Origin: Holophaga sp.
Lineage (GTDB): Bacteria > Acidobacteriota > Holophagae > Holophagales > Holophagaceae
Length of the DNA stretch: 51,230 nucleotides
Assembly: GCA_016715205.1 (NCBI GenBank)
Contig: JADKBC010000023.1
Location: 1 to 51,230, forward strand
Direction: 5' to 3'
The position numbers and the translations under genes were made by a program. Shown here piece after piece: positions 18,193 to 26,910 of the stretch. The notes beneath the pieces were generated by a model, which saw only the letters and a program-made list of their open reading frames with translations, made no database searches and was not told the origin of the DNA. Every line of letters starts with the position of its first letter. Position 1 is the first letter of the stretch.

Positions 18193-19342
18193 ATGACCGA
18201 GCGGCTGAGTGGCGATGAATTGGTGGCATTGGTGCGGCGTGTGTTCCTGCCCCGGGAAAACGAAACCGGGCTGGCGATCTTGGTGGATCTGCCCGATGCC
18301 CAGGTGCCGGATAACCCGGATTGGGCTGCCCGGCGTGTGATTGCGGCCCATTGGGTGGAAGAACTCTCGATCCATCAGGCTGAACTTGGCCTGAAACCCA
18401 CCCTGGTGCTCTATCCCAACGTCCACACCAATAACGGCGACCTCCCCGAACGTTGTTGGATTCATCGCGGTGGGCCACTGCCGCACACGGCTGCGGGTCT
18501 GAATCCCGAGGACTCCATCCTGTTCGTGGAACTGTACGCCGCGAATCCGATCCTCATCGCCCCCACCGGAATTCTCGGCCACAGCTCCTCTCAAAATGGC
18601 CGCCAAGAAACACCCCATTCGTGCTGCCACCATGCCCGGCTTCCGGCAGGACATGATTCCCGCCCTGCGACTGGATTACACGGAGGTGAACCGACGGGTG
18701 GAATACCTCAAAGCGCTGTTGGATCGCTCCACCGGAGCGGATTTTCACTTTGCTCATCCAGGGGGCGAAGACACTTTGCACCTCGATCTGCGGTTCCGCA
18801 GCGCCCATGCCTCCGGCGGCCTGCTACCGAACCCCGGCGTGGCGGGCAACCTGCCTTCGGGCGAAGCCTACATCGTGCCCTTCGAGGGCGAATCCGAGGC
18901 CAGTCGCAGTGAGGGTATTCTGCCCGTGCAGTTTGGCCAGGAAGTGGTGCGCTACCGCATCAAGGGCAACAAGGCCGTGGAAGTGCTCACCCAGGGCCCA
19001 GCGTCAACGGCAGAGGCCGAGCATCTGGCCCAGGAACCCGCCTATGGAAATGTGGCGGAATTGGGCCTGGGCGTATTGGCGGCCTTTGGCGTGAAGCCCA
19101 TCGGCGAGATTCTGCTGGATGAAAAACTGGGCCTGCACATCGCCTTTGGCCGCAGCGAACACTTTGGTGGCCAGGTCGGCCCCAAGGATTTCTCCAGCCC
19201 CGGCGCGGTCATCCACATCGACCGGGTGTACGTGCCCGAAACCCAGCCTGATGTCATGGTGAAGAACCTTGACCTCGTCTTGGAAAGTGGTGAGGTACTG
19301 CCGCTCATGCGCGACGGGCAGTACGTGGTGACCTTCGAATAG
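18193..19342 (+). pseudogene. M29-type metallo-aminopeptidase, one frameshift
   Basis: ATG 18193 has GGAGG at 18182-18186. The first frame gives MTERLSGDELVALVRRVFLP to ELYAANPILIAPT, then breaks at about 18568. Dropping one G from the GG there restores EFSATAPLKMAAKKHPIRAA and continues to the stop at 19342, giving about 382 residues. The C-terminal half carries aminopeptidase T/AmpS (M29) features: NLPSGEAYIVPFEGES with a metal-ligand Glu, AELGLGVLAAFGVKPIGEIL, DEKLGLHIAFGRSEHFGGQ, and a final SSPGAVIHIDRVY. It would release N-terminal residues from peptides using two metal ions. The single clean lesion in otherwise conserved sequence makes a sequencing error likely. Confidence 0.8.
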
Positions 19343-19361
19343 CCCCTTTCTACCTGGCACA

Positions 19362-19399
19362 GCCCGGAAGGCCCCTTCTATTGCGGGCCTTCCGGGTTT
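19362..19399 (+). terminator. Stem-loop terminator after the M29 peptidase gene
   Basis: Twelve-base perfect stem CCCGGAAGGCCC / GGGCCTTCCGGG around a 10-base loop, followed by TTT. It begins 20 bases after the peptidase stop. The T tract is short, so strength is uncertain. It also marks the far end of the remnant on the minus strand. Confidence 0.7.
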
Positions 19400-19560
19400 A
19401 TCGAATCCGCCTGGACAGGATCAGGTTCTCCAGATCGAGATGCCGGTAGAGCCTCTCTACGAGAATCTGGAACGAATCAAAGGACCTGCGTTGTTCGGAA
19501 TGGGCGCTTTTGATTGGATTCACTGGCCCATGTTCCAGGATCGCGCACCATGGCATCTCC
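19398..19560 (-). pseudogene. Remnant of a second RIC/YtfE-like C-terminus
   Basis: Directly downstream of ric, one minus-strand frame reads QRRSFDSFQILVERLYRHLD then LENLILSRRIR and a stop at 19398. This parallels the end of the intact gene (QRKFFETLQTLANSLYRHVY, LENQVLFQRLR) residue for residue, including the Tyr-Arg-His and Leu-Glu-Asn metal-site region. No start or N-terminal domain is present, so it is a leftover of a tandem duplication or of a lost paralogue. Confidence 0.6.
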
Positions 19561-19581
19561 TCGGAGCGCCTGGACGTGGTT

Positions 19582-20109
19582 TTACCTAAGCCTCTGGAAC
19601 AGCACCTGGTTCTCCAGGTAGACATGCCGATACAGGCTGTTGGCCAGGGTCTGCAGGGTTTCAAAGAATTTGCGCTGGGCGGCACGGGCGTTCTCGGGAG
19701 GATTGAAGCCCTCCGTCAGCACCCGCAGCCTTTTCAGCAGCCCGGCAGCGGCTTCATGTTCATCTTCCAAGAGGCGCATAGGCTCCAGGGTTTCCACCGG
19801 GATGGACGGGGCTCGGCCTTCGGCAATATCCAGCAGGGCTGGGAAGAGCATTCGTTCTTCCACGGCCAAATGGTTGCGCAGCTCGATGCAGAGCCGATCT
19901 ACCTCGTCACGAATTTCCATCAGCACCGGATGGTTCACGCCCTCCATCAGCACCGCTTCATCGGCCTGGGATTCCAGCCGCGCCATTTCTACCCGGGCCT
20001 CGCGGTGGTAGTGCCCCACGATGTGGTGGATCAGATCGACCGTGGATGCGGCTTTCCACTTATCCAGTTCGATCTTGTCAGCGGCCCAGACTTCGGGATC
20101 CTGCATCAT
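19582..20109 (-). CDS. ric: RIC/YtfE/ScdA-type di-iron repair protein
   Basis: 175 residues from ATG 20109, with GGAGGG four to five bases upstream; an upstream in-frame GTG at 20121 contains that ribosome site and is less likely. It is a hemerythrin-like four-helix bundle: HHIVGHYHREARVEMARL, then LRNHLAVEERMLFPALL, LLEDEHEAAAGLLKRLRVLT, and LYRHVYLENQVLFQRLR. The His and Glu residues match the di-iron ligands of RIC (repair of iron centres) proteins, which restore iron-sulfur clusters after nitrosative or oxidative stress. The N-terminal ScdA domain is short or missing. The next gene upstream (tricorn) is separated by a terminator, so ric has its own promoter. Confidence 0.82.
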   Translation of the reverse strand: MMQDPEVWAADKIELDKWKAASTVDLIHHIVGHYHREARVEMARLESQADEAVLMEGVNHPVLMEIRDEVDRLCIELRNHLAVEERMLFPALLDIAEGRAPSIPVETLEPMRLLEDEHEAAAGLLKRLRVLTEGFNPPENARAAQRKFFETLQTLANSLYRHVYLENQVLFQRLR

Positions 20110-20169
20110 GATGCCCTCCACGGTTTGGAATTGAGCTCGGTGGCCACAGCATACAGGCTCCGAAAGGAG

Positions 20170-20197
20170 AAGGCCCCTCCAAAATTGAAGGGGCCTT
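20170..20197 (-). terminator. Intrinsic terminator of the tricorn protease gene
   Basis: Stem AAGGCCCCT / AGGGGCCTT with a TCAATTTTGG loop, 15 bases beyond the tricorn stop at 20213. It separates that gene from ric. Confidence 0.75.
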
Positions 20198-20212
20198 GGT
20201 GGATCCTCGACC

Positions 20213-23200
20213 CTACTTCTTGGGGTACGCCGGGATGGCGGGGAAGGCTGGTGTGGGGTTGTCCTTCAATTGTTTCAGCAGCGTATCGATGGCGGTATCC
20301 AACTGCCGATCCTGGGCCGCCAGGACGCTTTCAGGGTCGTTTTCCACGGTGATGTCGGGATCCACGCCGTGATTTTCCACCCACCACTTGCCGTCGCGAC
20401 CATAGAAGGCGTTGTTGCTCTGTTCCACCTGGCCACCATCCATAGTGAACTGGGTGTTGATGATGCCTACCAGCCCACCCCAGGTGGGTACTCCCACAAT
20501 GGTGCCGAGTTTCCGGGCCTTCACGTGTTCCAGGAAGGCTTCCCCATCACTGCCATCCAGTTCGTTGCAGATGAAGGTATAGCGACCGTCTGAGGCCGTC
20601 CCTGGGTAGCGGAAGGGGGTCATGCCCCGCAGCACATTGAAGCCCACCTGTTGGCGCTCCAGTTTGTCGATCATGAAGAATTCGGTCCACCCACCGCCGT
20701 TGCCGCGCACGTCGATGACCATGCCTTCCCGGTAGCGGAAGGCGCGCCAGTATTTGTCGAACTGGCCGATGTTCTGGTCGCCCATGGCGGTCATGTGCAT
20801 GTAGCCTAGGCGGCCATTGGAGCGCGCTTCCACCCGTTTGATGCGATCCGCGATCCAGCCTTCGTAGCGCAGATTGAAATCATTGCCGACCGGTTCCACT
20901 TCAAAGGTGCGGGCACCTTCAAGGGTGGGTTTCCCGTTCACCGTGAGTCTCACCTTTTGGCCCCTACCGATCTGGAGCAGGCGGTACGGGCTCTCCGGTG
21001 CCTTCACGGGGATGCCGTCGATGGCCAGCAGATACTCGCCCACGTTCACCTTGGGGGTTGGATCCGCCAGGGGCGCCTTGAGGCCAGGCTGGTAGGGCGT
21101 GGGGCCGTAGATGCGGGTGAAGGCATAGTGGCCGTTCACCACCGCGAGATCGGCGCCCAGCAGGCCCGTGAAGGCCGCTGCCGGAGGCGCCGTGCCCGGG
21201 CCGTTGTCCCCACCACCCACGTAGGTATGGCTGGCACACAGTTCGCCCACCATTTGGCTTAACAACCAGTTCAGATCCGCACGGCTCGTGCACTGGGGCA
21301 CCCAGGCGCGGAATTTGGCACCAATGGCGTTCCAATCCTGGCCGTGCATGTTGGCGTCGTAAAAGAAATCCCGGTACCACCGCCAGGTGTCCTGGAAAAT
21401 CTGCGCCCATTCCGCCTTCGGATCCACAGTCATGGAGAGCCGATCCAAGCTGACGCGCTCGGGGAGCGCTTTGCTGGCAATCACCTGCTGGGCGGCACCG
21501 ACATGAAAATCTGTGCCTTTCTTGATAAGCAGATGCGCACCGCTGGGATCAAAACTCCATTCACTAATGGGTTCGGCCAGCACCGTTTCCTTCTTGGTGG
21601 CGGGATCGTAGAGATGCAGGGTCCACTTGGCCTGACCTCGGGCCCTGTAGACTTCTTCATTCACGCTATCGTCCCAGCCCTCCACCGTGGACCAGCCCAC
21701 CAGCCCTTTGCCAGCCTTGAGGTGGAAGGCGTTGGCGCCTTTGACGGGAAGCTGGGTGATCCGCTGGGCGAGGCCCTCGGTTTCGATCTGGAAAGCCTGG
21801 GAATTCGACAAGGAGGAGGAATTTTTGGCTTCACCGCTGCGCAGCTTCACCGCCATGACCTGGGCGGGTGAGGGCAGCACGTGGTTGTCCTGGGTGGCAT
21901 CCAGACGCACTTCATAGTTGGAATAACTCAGGAAATAGAGCGTGCTGCCATCGGCGTCGAAGGCCGGGTTGAGGCAATCGAAAAAACCATCCGTGAGCGC
22001 CACCTTCTGTTTGGTGGCGAGGTTGTACAAAAACACCCGGCTATTGCGGTTATCGCCCACAAAGGTATACGCAACCCATGTGGAATCCGGCGCCCAGGTG
22101 TAGTCGGAGCCTTCCCAGGTGAACTGGTCATTCTTGAGCACATTGGAGCTATCAATTTTCTCAAGCTTCTTCGTATCGACATCCATCACATAGAGGGCGA
22201 AGCTCTTGTCGCTGAAGAGCACCTTCTTGGAATCCGGGCTCCACTCCAGGCGATACAGGGTGGTTTTCAAGCCCGTGGGAACCCGCACCGTCGTGCCGCC
22301 TTCGGAGGGGCGAAGGTAGAGATCGTACTCGCCGCTTTCATCGCTGAAATAGGCCACGCGCTTGCCATCGGGAGAAAGGCGTGGGAAACGTTCGCGGACG
22401 CCGGGTGTTTTGGTGAGGTTGAGAGCAGGCTGGTTTAGATCGGTGGGCAGAAGGAAGGCTTCGCCGCGTGCTTCCAAGGTGAGGCTCTTGCCACCGGAGG
22501 CAAGGCTTGCGCTCTGGATCCAATCCTTGGGATTTACAGTTCGGGGGGCGGTTTTCCAGGAATCGCTGGCGACCTTCACATCCACGCGCTTGGCTTGGCC
22601 GGTGGCCACGTCAAAGGCCGTAAGGAAACCACCCTGGGCGAACACGACGGTTTTGCCGTCGGTGGAGGGCCACTGCACATCGAAGTCCGTGTAGGTTGTG
22701 AGCGGCTTGGCGGCCTTGGTGGCAATATCCAGCGAATAGATATTGGAAACCCCGTTATCGCGGTCCGACACAAAGAGGGCCTGGCCCGTGGCGGTCCACA
22801 TGGGGTGTGCGTTCTTGCCCACGTAATCCGTGAGCTTGGTGTAATGCTTGGCCTTGAGATCCGCGAGCCAGATCTCTGCGAACTGGCCTCCCTTGTAGCG
22901 TTTCCAGTAATACTCCTCGTTGCCCTTGGGGTTGTAGAGCAGCTGGGTGCCGTCCGCGCTGAAGGTGCCCTGGGCGCCCTTCGGCAAGGGCAGGGGCGTG
23001 GGTTCGTGGCCGTCCAGGTCCACCGTGAACAGGCGCGCAATGGGGCGGTGATCCATGTCCACCGCCGCGCGGAATAGCACCTGTTTGGAATCCGGCGTCC
23101 AGCCGAGGACTTGGGTGGTCCCGCGCCAGGTGAGGCGTTTGGGGGCGCCACCCTCGGCAGGCATCAGATACACGTTGGTGCCGCCATCGTAGCTGGCGCT

Positions 23201-23449
23201 GAAGGCGATCCATTTGCCATCGGGGCTGAAATGCGCCGCCGTTTCCTGTCCAGGGTGGGAGGTGAGCCGTCGCGCCGAGCCACCCGCGAGCGATCCCAGC
23301 CAGAGGTCGCCTTCCCAGGTGAAGACCACCTTCTCGCCCCGCACATCCGGGTGCTGGACGAAGCGGGGCGTCACTTCCTGGGCACTGGCGACAGGCCCCA
23401 AACACAACGCAAGTGCAAGGGAGGAAAGGGCACAAAGGGGCAATCGCAT
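20213..23449 (-). CDS. Tricorn-type serine protease (S41), secreted
   Basis: 1078 residues, the normal length for tricorn homologues. A signal peptide (MRLPLCALSSLALALCLG) is unusual for archaeal tricorn but common in bacterial relatives, and puts the enzyme in the periplasm. Residues about 30-650 are WD40/TolB-like propeller repeats (HFSPDGKWIAFSASYDGG, RLSPDGKRVAYFSDESGEYD). A helical region, a PDZ-like segment (about 800-860) and the S41 catalytic core follow: ASHTYVGGG with His741, and DGSDGEAF with the nucleophile Ser967, close to archaeal Ser965, plus the ENHGVDPDITVE acidic site. It cleaves peptides of intermediate length into di- to tetrapeptides. Together with the M28 and M29 enzymes nearby this suggests a peptide-scavenging lifestyle. 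Confidence 0.95.
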   Translation of the reverse strand: MRLPLCALSSLALALCLGPVASAQEVTPRFVQHPDVRGEKVVFTWEGDLWLGSLAGGSARRLTSHPGQETAAHFSPDGKWIAFSASYDGGTNVYLMPAEGGAPKRLTWRGTTQVLGWTPDSKQVLFRAAVDMDHRPIARLFTVDLDGHEPTPLPLPKGAQGTFSADGTQLLYNPKGNEEYYWKRYKGGQFAEIWLADLKAKHYTKLTDYVGKNAHPMWTATGQALFVSDRDNGVSNIYSLDIATKAAKPLTTYTDFDVQWPSTDGKTVVFAQGGFLTAFDVATGQAKRVDVKVASDSWKTAPRTVNPKDWIQSASLASGGKSLTLEARGEAFLLPTDLNQPALNLTKTPGVRERFPRLSPDGKRVAYFSDESGEYDLYLRPSEGGTTVRVPTGLKTTLYRLEWSPDSKKVLFSDKSFALYVMDVDTKKLEKIDSSNVLKNDQFTWEGSDYTWAPDSTWVAYTFVGDNRNSRVFLYNLATKQKVALTDGFFDCLNPAFDADGSTLYFLSYSNYEVRLDATQDNHVLPSPAQVMAVKLRSGEAKNSSSLSNSQAFQIETEGLAQRITQLPVKGANAFHLKAGKGLVGWSTVEGWDDSVNEEVYRARGQAKWTLHLYDPATKKETVLAEPISEWSFDPSGAHLLIKKGTDFHVGAAQQVIASKALPERVSLDRLSMTVDPKAEWAQIFQDTWRWYRDFFYDANMHGQDWNAIGAKFRAWVPQCTSRADLNWLLSQMVGELCASHTYVGGGDNGPGTAPPAAAFTGLLGADLAVVNGHYAFTRIYGPTPYQPGLKAPLADPTPKVNVGEYLLAIDGIPVKAPESPYRLLQIGRGQKVRLTVNGKPTLEGARTFEVEPVGNDFNLRYEGWIADRIKRVEARSNGRLGYMHMTAMGDQNIGQFDKYWRAFRYREGMVIDVRGNGGGWTEFFMIDKLERQQVGFNVLRGMTPFRYPGTASDGRYTFICNELDGSDGEAFLEHVKARKLGTIVGVPTWGGLVGIINTQFTMDGGQVEQSNNAFYGRDGKWWVENHGVDPDITVENDPESVLAAQDRQLDTAIDTLLKQLKDNPTPAFPAIPAYPKK

Positions 23450-23501
23450 GGGGCCTCCAAGGATCCAAAACGGGACTCTGGATCATACATCGTAATGCGA
23501 T

Positions 23502-24498
23502 CTAGGTGAACGCCAGTCCCTCATCCGTTCGAAGGCTGGGTTGGGTTTCCAGAAAACGCAGCGCTTCCTCCCGTACCTGCTCCGCGGTGCGGGCCTTCTG
23601 GATGCCCTTGAACATCTCGTGGCCGAAGACGAAATTCTTGGCGAAGTAGAAACTGAATTCCTTTAGGCGGCCAAAGGCTCGCTCGGGTGGCAGGTCTTCG
23701 AGGGTGTAGCAGTACATGCGATCCCAGACTTCCGCGTGATCGATGCTGAGCTTGGGCAACCCGGCGAAATCCCGAAAGATCCAGGGTTTCACCGCCACGA
23801 TGCGGCCCAGCATCAGCCCTTTCAGGGGCTCGAAGGAGGCGCGGTGGTCTCCACATCCTTCAGCGAACAGACATCGCCATTGCCGATCAGGGGCAGGCTG
23901 GTTTGGGCGGCGATCCAGGGGAATTCTTCCCAGCGGACGCGCCGTTTGAGTTTTTCCGTGGAAAAGCGCGGGTGCACGGTGATGGCGTGAACGTCGCAAT
24001 CTTCGAACAGACGCAGCCGCTCGATGAAGAGTTGGCGCCAGGTTTCGGGATCATCCCCCAGGCGCACCTTGACAGTCAGGTACCGGAATAGCAGCGGCGG
24101 ATGCGGGTGAGCACGGTCTTCAATCGATCAAAATCGCGAAAGAGCGCGGCTCCGGAGGCCTGCTGCTGGATTTCCGGCGCGGGGCAGCCCAGGTTGATAT
24201 CGATGCCGGTGTGGGGCAGGGTGGCCATTTTTTCAAAAACGGCTTCCAGGTTTTCGTCGCCCGAGGTGCGGAATTGATAGATGACCGAGCCTTCACAGTC
24301 CCGGCGCTTGGTGTAGGTGGATTCATCGGGCCGTTCGTTCAGGAAAGCCGATGCCGAAAGCATCTCCGTGAAGAGGGCGCCGTAGCCACCGAAATCCGCC
24401 AGCAGACGACGAAAGGCGGAATTAGTAACCCCCGCCATGGGTGCCAGGAACAGTGCCGGGGCGATGGTCGTGTTGTTGATCGTGATCGCTTCAAACAC
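23502..24498 (-). pseudogene. tRNA-dihydrouridine synthase, two frameshifts
   Basis: Flavin enzyme reducing uridines in the tRNA D-loop. GTG 24498 follows the rsmE stop directly (TAAGTG), so it is a coupled second gene. Frame 1 gives APALFLAPMAGVTNSAFRRL, FTEMLSASA, HTGIDINLGCPAPEIQQQAS and ends about 24076. Frame 2 gives VRLGDDPETWRQLF, CDVHAITVHPR (expected catalytic region) and SLPLIGNGDVCSLKDVE and breaks about 23840. Frame 3 gives GLMLGRIVAVKPWIF and the helical tail to 23502. The catalytic Cys position, normally NxGCP, is present (NLGCP). Two indels only, motifs intact: either a recent pseudogene or sequence errors. The class (DusA/B/C) is not certain; the layout is most like DusB. Confidence 0.85.
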
Positions 24499-25206
24499 TT
24501 AGAACAGTCTCCCCACCAGCGCCGCCACGGCGGTTTCGGTGCGCAGGATGCGCGGCCCCAGATCCACCGGGCGAAAACCAACGGCCGTCAGGCTTTCCAA
24601 TTCTGACGCGATCCAACCGCCTTCCGGACCCACGGCCAAGGTGACGGGCCCCTCGGTCTGTCGGGGGCAGGGTTCGACCGCGCCAGGGTGGCCCACCAGG
24701 GCCAACGTTCCCTGGGTGATGCCAGGCAACTGGTCTTCCACAAAGGGTCGGAACAAGCGATGCAGATGCAATTCCGGCAGCACCGTGTCCTTGGCCTGTT
24801 CGAGGCCCAACAGGCGCTGGTGCATAAGGTTTTCTTCAGCCATGCGGGGGCTTTTCCAATAGCTCTTTTCCACCTTCCAGGCATTGATGAGGTGGATTTG
24901 CCTCACGCCCAGGCTCGTGGCCGAGGCGAGCACCCGATTCAGCACCTTGGGGCGAGGCAGGGCCAGCACCAGTGTCAGGGGCAGTTTTGGAGGGGGTGGC
25001 TGAATCAGCGTGACTTCCATTTCCAGCACGTCCTCATCGAGCCGCGTAACGATTCCCGTACCTATGGGGCCGGCCAACAGGCCCACGGTGAGGGCATCGC
25101 CAATGGCGGCGCGGTGGGTGTCGCGCACATGGGCCAAGCGTCGTCCGGCGAGCCGCGCCCGGTGGGGTTCGACGAAGTCTTCAGGGAATAGCAGGATCAG
25201 GTTCAT
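24499..25206 (-). CDS. rsmE: 16S rRNA m3U1498 methyltransferase
   Basis: 235 residues from ATG 25206 (MNLILLFPEDF); the frame stays open to 25263 but the extra residues are not family-like. N-terminal PUA-like part (RRLAHVRDTHRAAIGDALTV) and C-terminal SPOUT knot: ALPRPKVLNRVLASATSLGV, LALVGHPGAV, LAVGPEGGWIASELE, and the closing LGPRILRTETAVAALVG, which forms the AdoMet-binding knot. It methylates N3 of U1498 in helix 44 of 16S rRNA. It is immediately followed by the dus gene on the same strand, so two RNA-modification genes form one unit. Confidence 0.93.
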   Translation of the reverse strand: MNLILLFPEDFVEPHRARLAGRRLAHVRDTHRAAIGDALTVGLLAGPIGTGIVTRLDEDVLEMEVTLIQPPPPKLPLTLVLALPRPKVLNRVLASATSLGVRQIHLINAWKVEKSYWKSPRMAEENLMHQRLLGLEQAKDTVLPELHLHRLFRPFVEDQLPGITQGTLALVGHPGAVEPCPRQTEGPVTLAVGPEGGWIASELESLTAVGFRPVDLGPRILRTETAVAALVGRLF

Positions 25207-25263
25207 GGGCGGGGCAGGGCTTTCAGGGCGTACGTTCTTGGGGTGGAAGTAAGGATCTGGCAT

Positions 25264-25785
25264 CTACTCGGGTTGAAGGTGGCCTTCCCGTTCATAGAGA
25301 GCCGTGCCCGGATCGCTTTCATCCATCTTGATCTCCCGGGAATACGCAAACCCGAGTTTTTGGAGAAGCTTGATGGAAGCCATGTTGTCGGGCGAAACCA
25401 GTGCAATGGTTCTTGTCAGGCCGAGGCTTCGTTCGCCAAACGCCAACACTGCCGAGGCAGCCTCCAGGGCAAAGCCCTTGGACCAGAATTCGGGAAGAAA
25501 GGCGTACCCCAGGTCGATGTCGGCAAACTGCTCCCGTTTGATCAACCCGCACATGCCGATGAGCTCGGACGATTCCTGAAGCTCCACCGCATAAAGGCCG
25601 TGACCATGAGTCTCGTAGCTTTTGATGGGGCCATTCAGCAGGTAGTCACGCGCCTGGTCCAAGGTGCGAACACCTTTGTCCGCGATGAATTGGATGAACG
25701 AGGGTTCGTTTAATAGCCGAAGAATGAAGGGCGAATCCTCGATTGTGAAATCCCGAAGGCGAAGGCGCTGTGTTTCAAACTCCAT
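25264..25785 (-). CDS. GNAT acetyltransferase, RimJ/RimL type
   Basis: 173 residues. Opening TQRLRLRDFTIEDSPFILRL is the typical start of RimJ/RimL-like N-acetyltransferases. The acetyl-CoA site falls in FLPEFWSKGFALEAASAVLAF (a Gly/Ala-poor variant of the Q/RxxGxG/A loop, here WSKGFA). The conserved end LVSPDNMASIKLLQKLGFAY is present. It transfers acetyl to an amino group of an unknown small molecule or protein. It lies between rsmE and the DinB-like gene with gaps of 57 and 179 bases, so it is probably its own unit. Confidence 0.87.
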   Translation of the reverse strand: MEFETQRLRLRDFTIEDSPFILRLLNEPSFIQFIADKGVRTLDQARDYLLNGPIKSYETHGHGLYAVELQESSELIGMCGLIKREQFADIDLGYAFLPEFWSKGFALEAASAVLAFGERSLGLTRTIALVSPDNMASIKLLQKLGFAYSREIKMDESDPGTALYEREGHLQPE

Positions 25786-25964
25786 GGGGATGTCCTAGGT
25801 ACGAAAAAACGGAAAGGGGAGATTTTCAAATTCAAAAAGAAGTCCACAGATGGGCACGGAAAAAAGGAACTGGAAGCTTGCGCTTCTGGAATCGTATTGA
25901 ATGGGAGGAGCGTGTATTGATCTAGCCTTCCCGTGTCCGGATTCAGCCGCGGTCCAGGTTCCCG

Positions 25965-26486
25965 TCAATTCAAATAGCGTTCCTTGAGGATCACGATGTG
26001 GTGGGCCACATGCCCGAACAGGATGTGAGCCAGGGCGGCGGCGCTGCAGGGCCGGCCGTTGGCGGTGCCCTGGTGGGCGAAGGCGGCCGTATCCAGGTTG
26101 CGCACCAGGCACACGGTTGCCTGGCGCACGGCGCGAAATTCGGCCAAGAGATCCGGCAAGGTGCGCCGGTCGAAGTTCGCGGCCTTCACGTAATCGTCTT
26201 CCTCGTAACCTGCCAAGGGGGTGGCGTCTCCTCTGGCGATGCGCAGCAGACGATAAGCCAGAATGCGTTCGCCATCCGCGAGGTGGCCCAGCATTTCCTT
26301 GATACTCCACTTGCCGGGGGCATAGCGATGCAATGCGGTTGCGTCATCCAGGTTGAGCAGCAGGGCCTCGAGTTCGGGCACCTGGGCTTCCAGCAGGGCG
26401 GGCAAATCGCCTTCAGGAACTTTTTCGATGTAGGTGGCGTAAAAGGGGGCGTATTCATGGGGGCCCGGATACGGAATGCGGCTCAT
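25965..26486 (-). CDS. DinB/YfiT-like putative metal-dependent protein
   Basis: 173 residues with a DinB-like four-helix bundle: the signature GKWSIKEMLGHLADGERILAYRL carries one His ligand, and the C-terminal AALAHILFGHVAHHIVILKERYL supplies two more, as in DinB/YfiT transferases and bacillithiol-type enzymes. The reaction is unknown. The start ATG overlaps the stop of the TfoX-like gene (ATGA at 26483-26486), so the two are co-translated. The 25787-25964 stretch after its stop shows no gene. Confidence 0.85.
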   Translation of the reverse strand: MSRIPYPGPHEYAPFYATYIEKVPEGDLPALLEAQVPELEALLLNLDDATALHRYAPGKWSIKEMLGHLADGERILAYRLLRIARGDATPLAGYEEDDYVKAANFDRRTLPDLLAEFRAVRQATVCLVRNLDTAAFAHQGTANGRPCSAAALAHILFGHVAHHIVILKERYLN

Positions 26487-26839
26487 CGTTGCTCCTTCTT
26501 GGGTTTGCGCGGTTTCGCGGCACGGGCGGCCACCTGCTGGGCTTTGTGCACCCAGGGTGCCAGTTCGTCGAGATCTTCCAACACTTCCTCGGGCACTTCG
26601 AAATAGGCCATGGGTTTGTCGGGGTCACCGAAGGGTAAAAAAGGGCCCATGCCCTGGGCCTGATAATCGGGGCGGTTCGTGTCGTCCACCTTGAAATAGA
26701 GTCGCTCGTCGGCGATGAGCGCGAAGGCTCGCCCTTCATGAAAAAAGGTGAGGCCACCAAACATGGGTCGAGTGGTGACGGGCGCGATCTGGCTGAGCTG
26801 GTCCTGCACGTAAGTTCGGAAACCGGGGGAGACACTCAT
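26483..26839 (-). CDS. TfoX N-terminal-domain protein
   Basis: 118 residues. RPMFGGLTFFHEGRAFALIA is the hallmark of the TfoX/Sxy N-terminal domain, followed by LYFKVDDTNRPDYQAQGMGP and FEVPEEVLEDLDEL. There is no TfoX C-terminal domain, so it is one of the widespread short stand-alone forms, not evidence for competence control. A Lys/Arg/Pro-rich tail (AARAAKPRKPKKEQR) could bind nucleic acid. It is the first gene of a two-gene unit with the DinB-like protein. Confidence 0.87.
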   Translation of the reverse strand: MSVSPGFRTYVQDQLSQIAPVTTRPMFGGLTFFHEGRAFALIADERLYFKVDDTNRPDYQAQGMGPFLPFGDPDKPMAYFEVPEEVLEDLDELAPWVHKAQQVAARAAKPRKPKKEQR

Positions 26840-26910
26840 GCAAAGAGGGTACTGCCGATTGCTCGCCTCGTCCTGGGTACGTGGCAGACTGGGGCCATGG
26901 AGTCGGTGTC

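Noticed and set aside
20213..23449. Tricorn gene as part of a proteasome-linked operon
   Set aside because: No proteasome or tricorn-interacting factor genes nearby; the signal peptide makes a cytoplasmic partner role unlikely.
26483..26839. Competence regulator Sxy/TfoX
   Set aside because: Only the N-terminal domain is present; stand-alone forms are common and not tied to competence.
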